From assembly GCA_003140115.1 (NCBI GenBank), contig PLIQ01000329.1, positions 1 to 6,027 on the forward strand: a stretch of 6,027 bases of DNA, in the 5' to 3' direction. This document shows, in pieces, positions 1-4,292 of the stretch. How positions within the stretch are numbered: position 1 is the first letter of the stretch; each line of letters begins with the position of its first letter. The position numbers were made by a program, and so were the translations under genes. The DNA comes from Actinomycetota bacterium (GTDB lineage Bacteria > Actinomycetota > Actinomycetes > Streptosporangiales > Streptosporangiaceae). The notes under the pieces are model-generated. The model did no database searches, was not told where the DNA came from, and saw only the letters and a program-made list of their open reading frames with translations.

Positions 1-576
1 GCTAGTGCGGTGAAACAACTTCGGATCGAGCTCGCGGAATAGGTTTTTAACTATGTCGTTATATATGCCTCCGGATACGATCCAGACGATATCAAGATCA
101 GTTCGCTGCCTAAGCGTCTGCCGCAACACCTGCGCATCAACTAGACGAGAAACGGTGATCGGCCCTTCGCCGAACGGGCCGAATCTGCCAGGATAGACTA
201 TTCCACGGTGAATGGCCATGCGTACTCTTAGTCGCGAATCCCGATCTGCTCGGCTATTGATCTCGGCAAGTACAGACGCGAGCCGGCGAGGATAGTCAGC
301 CACCAGGGAAAGGCCGTTCGTGCCGGCTGGAAGTACGGCGAGTTCACCGTCACCACGAGGCTGGCGATACCACAACTTCCGGCCCAGACCGGCGCTCGCC
401 GCAGCCTCTGACATCGCGTACTCAAGGTCGTCATGGAGCTTCGCCTGGCCGACAGCGGAGCGTTGACTGAAACCTTCGATGTCGACAGCCGCGAGAAACT
501 GGGGCACCTGGCTCGAGATAACGTGCGATGCGTTCGTGCCGTCTTCCGGGACGCCCGAATCAGGGACAGTGAGCAC
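1..576 (-). CDS. Class III nucleotidyl cyclase-like protein, 3' end cut off by window edge
   Basis: Reading the minus strand from a GTG at 574-576 gives 192 uninterrupted codons to the left edge, so the C-terminus is missing. The protein has the class III cyclase homology fold signature. AVDIEGFS (residues 30-37) supplies the first metal-binding Asp (D32). RGDGELAV (74-81) supplies the second (D76). RLRVRMAIHRG (115-125) is the central strand. GEGPITVSR (136-144) keeps the transition-state Arg (R144), but Ile140 stands where catalytic cyclases have Asn. The base-specifying Lys/Glu position reads Gln72. An in-frame TAG upstream leaves this GTG as the first usable start; the Shine-Dalgarno sequence is weak (GGGTGG). 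Codon use is less G/C-rich at the end, with several ATA and AGA codons, which suggests transfer. The product nucleotide is unknown, and it could be a non-catalytic cyclase-like sensor. An effector domain may follow beyond the edge. Confidence 0.85.
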   Translation of the reverse strand, partial: MLTVPDSGVPEDGTNASHVISSQVPQFLAAVDIEGFSQRSAVGQAKLHDDLEYAMSEAAASAGLGRKLWYRQPRGDGELAVLPAGTNGLSLVADYPRRLASVLAEINSRADRDSRLRVRMAIHRGIVYPGRFGPFGEGPITVSRLVDAQVLRQTLRQRTDLDIVWIVSGGIYNDIVKNLFRELDPKLFHRTS

Positions 577-895
577 GCCACACCACCCGAGCTCAGGACG
601 AAACCATGTTTGTGCGGAACCTGCGCCGAGCGAGTGCCGACACTATCCTCCGATAAAAGTGTGCACCACGAAGAAGCTAAATACAAGCAACAGATTTCCG
701 GACCTGCCTTGATACATTCCAGATTGATTGAGGTGGTTAGTTCAGGACACAAATGGAGACCTTCCGATGCTCCACCTTCTGATCTGCCATGAAACGTACT
801 GCTACTTGTAGGCGAAGCTAGGATGTACCTCCTGTGCTCGCGCGTGCAGACCGTCAGCCTGACGTGACTGGTGGCATGGCGAGCGCCTCTGAAGC
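577..895. other. Intergenic region without a recognisable gene
   Basis: This stretch of about 320 bp lies between the start of the cyclase-like gene and the DUF397 remnant. No reading frame shows family resemblance or a consistent G/C third-position bias. A small inverted repeat, CTAC-TT-GTAG, lies at 802-811. It should hold the promoter of the leftward cyclase-like gene, but I see no convincing -35/-10 pair. An SD-like GGAGGA on the minus strand (about 644-649) is followed only by a 16-codon ORF. No tRNA or terminator is evident. Confidence 0.5.
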
Positions 896-976
896 TCAGC
901 CGAGGTGAACCTGGCCCTCCTTGACGCGGCACACGAAGCGGCGCCACTCGGCCTGGTCGAATTCGAGCCTTGCCCC
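896..976 (-). pseudogene. 3' remnant of a DUF397 gene
   Basis: The minus strand encodes GARLEFDQAEW followed by RRFVCRVKEGQVHLG and a TGA stop at 896-898. This is the C-terminal signature of DUF397 proteins: a hydrophobic strand, an invariant Trp, an amphipathic helix, then Gly near the end. It aligns without gaps to the last 25 residues of the intact DUF397 protein at 2200-2412 (shared L, A, W, R, G, L). Upstream the frame is open only to a TGA inside the HTH gene and has no ATG, GTG or TTG, so no complete protein can be made. The remnant begins 8 bp after the stop of the HTH-DUF5753 gene, exactly where a DUF397 partner is expected. A deletion of the intergenic gap and about the first two thirds of the gene would explain it. 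Confidence 0.62.
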
Positions 977-984
977 CAGAACGC

Positions 985-1857
985 TTATGACATCTCTTCC
1001 GCTACGCTGCGTATAAGTTCGATCGACTTCTCGGCGGACAGCGCATCCCCAAGTAGCAGTTCGAAGTCATCCCGGTATTCGGCGGCTCGAGCATCGTCGC
1101 CCATGACCATAAGGGCGAACTCGGCTCGGCCGGCGTCGATATAGAGGAGATCAGGCAGGCTACCGTCGAATTCCAGCATGGTGAACGGGCCGTACAGTCC
1201 GCGGTGCGCGCCTGCCTCGAAAGGAATCACCCGGATTGTGACCAAGTCATCCTGCTCCGCCTTATCAGCGATGTGACGAAGCTGCTCTGGCATGATGTCC
1301 GGAGACTTGGCGATTCCAACGTGCCGACGAACCACCGCTTCGTCCACCACGTAGTACTGACGCGGCCGGGGATCCCGCTGGGCCAGTTGGGCCTGACGCT
1401 GAAGCCGGAGACCGACAATCGGGGCGACGCGGACGGCATCGACCGCGTTCACCGTGACGGCCTCCGCATAATCGGCAGTCTGCAGCAGGCCGGGCAAGAA
1501 CGCCGACTGGAATTGCCTGATAAAGACGGCACCTGCCTCAAAGCCAACATAACTCAGATAGGTCGGGACGACGTCATCCCGGTACTTATCCCACCAGCCC
1601 CGCTCGCGTGACGCACGGTTCAGCTGCTGCAGCCGCTCACGAGTACTCTCTCCGGTAACCCCATATCTAGCCAGGAGGGCATCGAGGTCGACCTTGGTGA
1701 TCGAACTCCGGCCGCCCTCCACCCGGATCAGCTTGGATGGTGACCATTCCAGGTCCGAGGCGACCTGCTCCTGCGTCAACCCGCTCTGCCGCCGCAGGCG
1801 GACGAGCTCTCCGCGAAGCAGAGCACTCTGAACGACAGGTCCCTGGTCGGCGGGCAT
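985..1857 (-). CDS. XRE-type HTH regulator with DUF5753 domain (Scr1-type TA antitoxin-like), copy 1
   Basis: A 290-residue DNA-binding protein. Residues about 13-66 form an XRE-type helix-turn-helix, with LTQEQVASDLEW starting at residue 27 and SPSKLIRVEGG after it. Residues about 90-285 are the DUF5753 domain, with GWWDKY (87-92), FIRQFQ and PGLLQT (122-127), DEAVVRRHVG (172-181) and IRVIPFEAG (208-216). This is the usual length and order for the actinobacterial family that is paired with DUF397 proteins (WhiJ-like; also described as Scr1/Scr2-type toxin-antitoxin). The ATG start is supported by alignment with the paralogue at 2570-3442, which begins MASDQGPVVQ against MPADQGPVVQ here. The expected DUF397 partner downstream is only a fragment, so this may be an orphan antitoxin-like regulator. 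The gene ends TAA after EEMS. Autoregulation through the inverted repeat next to its start codon is plausible but inferred. Confidence 0.95.
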   Translation of the reverse strand: MPADQGPVVQSALLRGELVRLRRQSGLTQEQVASDLEWSPSKLIRVEGGRSSITKVDLDALLARYGVTGESTRERLQQLNRASRERGWWDKYRDDVVPTYLSYVGFEAGAVFIRQFQSAFLPGLLQTADYAEAVTVNAVDAVRVAPIVGLRLQRQAQLAQRDPRPRQYYVVDEAVVRRHVGIAKSPDIMPEQLRHIADKAEQDDLVTIRVIPFEAGAHRGLYGPFTMLEFDGSLPDLLYIDAGRAEFALMVMGDDARAAEYRDDFELLLGDALSAEKSIELIRSVAEEMS

Positions 1858-1862
1858 GCTGA

Positions 1863-1880
1863 ACTACTCTCTGTAGTAGT
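1863..1880. promoter_or_regulatory. Inverted repeat overlapping the translation start region of HTH copy 1
   Basis: ACTACT (1863-1868) and AGTAGT (1875-1880) are perfect 6-bp inverted arms around a 6-bp spacer, ending 5 bp upstream of the ATG on the minus strand. The triplet repetition also allows a 5-bp-arm register, ACTAC-5-GTAGT. The purine-rich AGAGAG that could act as ribosome binding site overlaps the spacer and one arm. The element could therefore be an operator for the encoded repressor or an RNA hairpin that hides the ribosome binding site. Both readings are inferred. Confidence 0.45.
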
Positions 1881-1926
1881 GATTGGGCGCGACAGAGCGG
1901 AACACGGCACTGTGACGGGAAACGCA

Positions 1927-1955
1927 AGTATAACTCTCGCCTCGGTCGCAGCTAA
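1927..1955 (-). promoter_or_regulatory. Putative promoter of HTH-DUF5753 copy 1
   Basis: On the minus strand, TATACT (1927-1932, five of six positions of the -10 consensus) lies 17 bp downstream of TTAGCT (1950-1955), a weak -35. Transcription would start near 1920 and give a leader of about 60 nt that contains the inverted repeat at 1863-1880. Confidence 0.4.
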
Positions 1956-2199
1956 GCTAGCCATAGAAGTATTTCCAGCTCGCCTCCGCCTGAACCATCA
2001 CGTCGGCAGTGCATGATTTACCGCGTGTCCGCAGATCAACTCCCGCGACGTACGCCAACATCGCGCTTATGGAAGCTGGATAAAACAGGCAGCCTTAAAG
2101 TTCAGGTTGAGGATGAAACTGTGACCCAATGTCCGTGCACGCTGCAGCGATTTCTTAGTTAGCTTCACCTGTAACAAGCGTATGACCGCGCAACGTAAG

Positions 2200-2412
2200 T
2201 CACCGGAGGCTTATATCTCCGTTGCGAGCGCGCTCAAGGAGCCCGAGCCATTGCGCCGCGTTGACGATGAGGATCGGCCCGGATCGATCTTGCGAGTCCC
2301 TGATCAGCACAGACGGCCCCGACCGAGCCACTTCGACACACTCGCCGCTTCCGCCGCTTGCGCTGCTCGTGCGCCAGGCGAGCGTCGAGTACGGGTTGGG
2401 CTCGGTGGTCAT
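2200..2412 (-). CDS. DUF397 domain protein, partner of the HTH-DUF5753 regulator
   Basis: A 70-residue protein that is a complete DUF397 domain: AWRTSSAS (residues 12-19), GECVEVA (23-29), VLIRDSQD (35-42), GPILIV (45-50) and AAQWLGLL (52-59), ending ISLR. Length and motif order match the family. DUF397 proteins are usually encoded beside HTH-DUF5753 regulators. In the Scr1/Scr2 pair of Streptomyces coelicolor the DUF397 protein has been described as the toxic partner, and WhiJ-linked members influence development. Here it follows the regulator at 2570-3442 on the same strand after a 157-bp gap, longer than is usual for a tight operon, so it may also have its own promoter. The ATG is supported by a strong GAGGAG eight bases upstream. 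No signal peptide or membrane segment is visible. Confidence 0.93.
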   Translation of the reverse strand: MTTEPNPYSTLAWRTSSASGGSGECVEVARSGPSVLIRDSQDRSGPILIVNAAQWLGLLERARNGDISLR

Positions 2413-2420
2413 CTAAGGAA

Positions 2421-2426
2421 CTCCTC
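2421..2426 (-). promoter_or_regulatory. Ribosome binding site of the DUF397 gene
   Basis: GAGGAG on the minus strand lies 8 nt before the ATG at 2410-2412. It is the strongest Shine-Dalgarno sequence on the minus strand of this window and fixes the start of this small gene. Confidence 0.7.
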
Positions 2427-2569
2427 GTAATCGCCGGAATTAATGTGTCAACAGGTGAAGGTGATTTGGTTAGTGAAACTTGCAGTGGTGCCGTTTTCTT
2501 CTGTGCGGCTGCGGGTGGCCTAACCGGGCGGTACGGCAGAAGCTGCCCGGGCCTACGGAGAACATCGCT

Positions 2570-3442
2570 TCACGACATTTCCTCCGCCACATTCCGGAGA
2601 AATTGAACGGATCTTTCCGGAGACAGGGCATCGACCAGCAGTTGTTCAAAGTCCTCCGCGTACCGGGCCGCCCGGGGGTCGTTCTCCGCGATCATGTTGT
2701 ACTCCTCGCGGGCGGCCTCGAGATACAGGACGTCGGGGAGCTGCCCGTCGAATTCCAGCAGCGTGAACGTGTCGAACATGCCGGGATGGGCGCCGGACGC
2801 GAAAGGGATCACGCGAACCGTCAGCCGGTCGTCCCGCTCCGTCCGGTCGGCGATGCTGCGGAGCTGAGCCGGCATGATGGCGCGCGACGTCTTGATACCG
2901 ACGTGACGGCGGATGACCGCTTCGTCGATGACGAAATACTGCCGTAGGCTGCTCTGGCGCTGCGCCAGTTCCTGTTGCCGTCGAAGCCGTAGCTCGACGA
3001 ATTTGTCCACCTCTTTGGGATCGACAGAGCCGACGGTGGTGACCACCCGGGCGTACTCGCGGGTCTGCAGCAGGCCTGGTATAAACCCGATCTGGAACTG
3101 CCGGATGAACGCCGCGCCTGCCTCGAAGCCGATATAGCTGAGGTAAGCAGGGGAAACGTCATCCTTGTAGCTCTCCCACCAGCCTCGTCCCCGCGCCCCT
3201 CGGTTCAGCGTCTGGAGCCGCTCGCGCTCAGCAGCCGACCGAACTCCATACTGCGACAGCAGGGCGTCGAGGTCGACCTGCGTGATCGAGCTGCCGCCCC
3301 CTTCGACCCGGATGACCTTCGAAGCTGACCAATCTAGGTTGCTGGCGACCTGCTGCTGGGTCAGTCCCTGTTCTCGGCGCAGCCGGACGAGCTCCCGGCG
3401 GAGGAGGGCGCTCTGAACGACAGGTCCCTGATCAGAGGCCAC
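2570..3442 (-). CDS. XRE-type HTH regulator with DUF5753 domain (Scr1-type TA antitoxin-like), copy 2
   Basis: A 290-residue paralogue of the protein at 985-1857: same length, same EEMS C-terminus and roughly 60 percent identity by eye. The XRE helix-turn-helix is at about residues 13-66 (LTQQQVASNLDW, then SASKVIRVEGG). DUF5753 follows from about residue 88, with GWWESYKDD, FIRQFQ, PGLLQT (122-127), DEAVIRRHVG and VRVIPFASG. Translation starts at GTG (3440-3442), eight bases after GAAGG (3451-3455 on the plus coordinates). The alignment with copy 1 supports this start. The intact DUF397 gene follows downstream, so this copy keeps the full pair. It is divergent from the CNB-cyclase gene, with 850 bp between them, and could regulate that region. 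The palindrome and direct repeats at 3460-3518 are candidate autoregulatory sites. The native DNA target is not known. Confidence 0.95.
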   Translation of the reverse strand: MASDQGPVVQSALLRRELVRLRREQGLTQQQVASNLDWSASKVIRVEGGGSSITQVDLDALLSQYGVRSAAERERLQTLNRGARGRGWWESYKDDVSPAYLSYIGFEAGAAFIRQFQIGFIPGLLQTREYARVVTTVGSVDPKEVDKFVELRLRRQQELAQRQSSLRQYFVIDEAVIRRHVGIKTSRAIMPAQLRSIADRTERDDRLTVRVIPFASGAHPGMFDTFTLLEFDGQLPDVLYLEAAREEYNMIAENDPRAARYAEDFEQLLVDALSPERSVQFLRNVAEEMS

Positions 3443-3459
3443 GAAAGTTACCTTCTGTT

Positions 3460-3518
3460 AAAAGTTTGCCATATGTTACCGGACAGTTATTACTTTGAGT
3501 AATCACAAAACTTTGCCA
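3460..3518. promoter_or_regulatory. Direct repeats around a palindrome in the HTH copy 2 / CNB-cyclase divergent region
   Basis: AAAAGTTTGCCA (3460-3471) and AAAACTTTGCCA (3507-3518) match at 11 of 12 positions, 47 bp apart. Between them lies a perfect 6-bp-arm palindrome, ATTACT-TTG-AGTAAT (3489-3503). The palindrome is 47-61 bp upstream of the GTG of HTH copy 2, a typical operator position. On the plus strand, TTGCCA (3466-3471), 16 bp, then TATTAC (3488-3493) resembles a rightward promoter that the palindrome would overlap. The repressor role is inferred. Confidence 0.45.
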
Positions 3519-3635
3519 GTGTACACCATGCTACCTAGCAAACCGCAAGGAGACGGTCTAGAGGCAACCAGCACAGCGTACGACTACCCGCCAGGATGCA
3601 TCGGCTGTACAGGAGATCGAGCCGTGTGAAGCCGA

Positions 3636-3657
3636 GGTTTGTCGCTTGCTACAAACC
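3636..3657. repeat. Perfect 7-bp inverted repeat
   Basis: GGTTTGT (3636-3642) and ACAAACC (3651-3657) are exact inverse complements around an 8-nt spacer. No T-tract follows on either strand, so an intrinsic terminator is unlikely. It could be an operator or an RNA stem-loop in the long intergenic region. Confidence 0.4.
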
Positions 3658-3703
3658 GGTGTGCCACATAGCAACCTGACTGGTGACAAATCATCTGCTT
3701 ACC

Positions 3704-3732
3704 TTGTGAAAGGTAGTGGTTTGACGCATACT
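3704..3732 (+). promoter_or_regulatory. Possible rightward promoter
   Basis: TTGTGA (3704-3709), a 17-bp spacer and CATACT (3727-3732) each match four of six consensus positions. A transcript would start near 3739, inside the GTAGT-11-ACTAC inverted pair (3739-3743 and 3755-3759). It would run towards the possible small ORF and the CNB-cyclase gene. The support is weak and rests on spacing only. Confidence 0.25.
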
Positions 3733-3775
3733 TTGCTTGTAGTGATCAACTATAACTACGCGTGCAGGGCGGACA

Positions 3776-3985
3776 GTGGTCAAGGAACCCGGCAACCCGG
3801 GCGCAGGCGCACCCGCTCACCCACCGCAGGTCGGGACGATCAACAGGCGGGAGGTCACCCCGGACGACACTTGCAGTACCTCACACGAGAAGGGCCGCCC
3901 GTTTGCCTCTCCGATCACTCTCGGTTACCAGCCATCGATCGCAGAGCCGAGGGGCGACCCTCCCAAGACCGCTCGGACGCGCTAA
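3776..3985 (+). CDS. Doubtful small ORF, hypothetical hydrophilic protein
   Basis: GTG to TAA gives 69 residues. It begins VKEPGNPGAGAPAHPP, and the rest is polar and proline-rich, without membrane segment, signal peptide or known motif. About three quarters of the codons end in G or C, a little more than expected for this A+T-richer region, which is the only coding sign. A weak AGGG lies six bases before the GTG. Two other frames are also open here, and I recognise no family, so the ORF may be chance. If real, it would be the first gene of a rightward transcript leading to the CNB-cyclase gene. Confidence 0.2.
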   Translation: MVKEPGNPGAGAPAHPPQVGTINRREVTPDDTCSTSHEKGRPFASPITLGYQPSIAEPRGDPPKTARTR

Positions 3986-4172
3986 CCGCAAGAAGGGCCA
4001 TCGATAATGTCACCGCATAACGATCGATGCATACCAAAGGCAACGGTTTCACCGGACCAGGACCAGCCTGATACCGCAATTGCCACCTTCTCGTCTTGCA
4101 GGCCGGTTATCCATAGCAGTAAGGCGAGTATACGTCGCGTTCGCAGAGCGCACCATAGAACGCAACTGGCCG

Positions 4173-4214
4173 AAATCATCTGTAACAGGGAAGAGCAAAA
4201 TCATCCGCTAACAG
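4173..4214. repeat. Direct repeat upstream of the CNB-cyclase gene
   Basis: AAATCATC-TG-TAACAG (4173-4188) and AAATCATC-CGC-TAACAG (4198-4214) are two copies of a composite motif, 25-26 bp apart. They lie about 80-120 bp upstream of the ATG. A third related copy, AAATCATCTGCTTACC, is at 3688-3703. The spacing of about two and a half helical turns suits cooperative protein binding, but no known factor is recognised. Confidence 0.35.
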
Positions 4215-4277
4215 ACGGCGTAAAGGGCAGCGCAGGGAACTCTCGCCTATGGCACACCGCCTCTAGCTGGCAATACT

Positions 4278-4285
4278 GGGGGAGG
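4278..4285 (+). promoter_or_regulatory. Ribosome binding site of the CNB-cyclase gene
   Basis: GGGGGAGG lies 7 nt before the ATG at 4293 and is followed by a second purine run, GGAGG, closer to the start. It is a strong Shine-Dalgarno sequence and supports this ATG over internal starts. Confidence 0.65.
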
Positions 4286-4292
4286 CGGAGGT

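Larger units (their letters stand above)
1858..2199. other. Intergenic region with the putative promoter of HTH copy 1
   Basis: This 342-bp gap separates the intact DUF397 gene from HTH-DUF5753 copy 1, both on the minus strand. Its left end holds the inverted repeat and promoter listed separately. The remaining part, about 1960-2199, shows no coding signal. It contains a 10-bp perfect palindrome, CGCTGCAGCG, at 2140-2149, and CTTCACCTGT at 2163-2172, which is the inverse of a copy on the other side of the DUF397 gene. I see no clear terminator with a T-tract. Confidence 0.5.
3443..4292. other. Long divergent intergenic region rich in small repeats
   Basis: These 850 bp lie between two divergently transcribed genes and are visibly poorer in G+C than the flanking coding regions. 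They hold a palindrome with flanking direct repeats (3460-3518), an inverted repeat (3636-3657), a GTAGT/ACTAC inverted pair (3739-3759) and three copies of AAATCATC (3688, 4173, 4198). There is one doubtful small ORF (3776-3985). No domain, tRNA or transposase fragment could be recognised in any frame. The size exceeds what one promoter needs, so a degraded gene or an unannotated RNA is possible. Confidence 0.5.

Noticed and set aside
228..947. A 239-codon open frame on the minus strand
   Set aside because: It overlaps the cyclase-like gene in another frame, runs through the intergenic region and the DUF397 remnant, and shows no family motif. The alternative frame at 1-576 carries clear cyclase motifs.
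2524..2550. Hairpin (CCGGGC/GCCCGG, or the alternative GGCAG/CTGCC) between HTH copy 2 and the DUF397 gene
   Set aside because: The two stems compete, there is no T-tract on the minus strand, and G/C-rich inverted repeats are common in this DNA. There is not enough support for a terminator or attenuator.
3596..3679. A 27-codon basic peptide ORF starting at the ATG at 3596
   Set aside because: It has no adequate ribosome binding site and no recognised family, and an ORF of this length is expected by chance.
3933..4029. Three ATCGAT palindromes within 97 bp
   Set aside because: They are short self-complementary hexamers in unequal contexts without regular spacing; they are best treated as chance.
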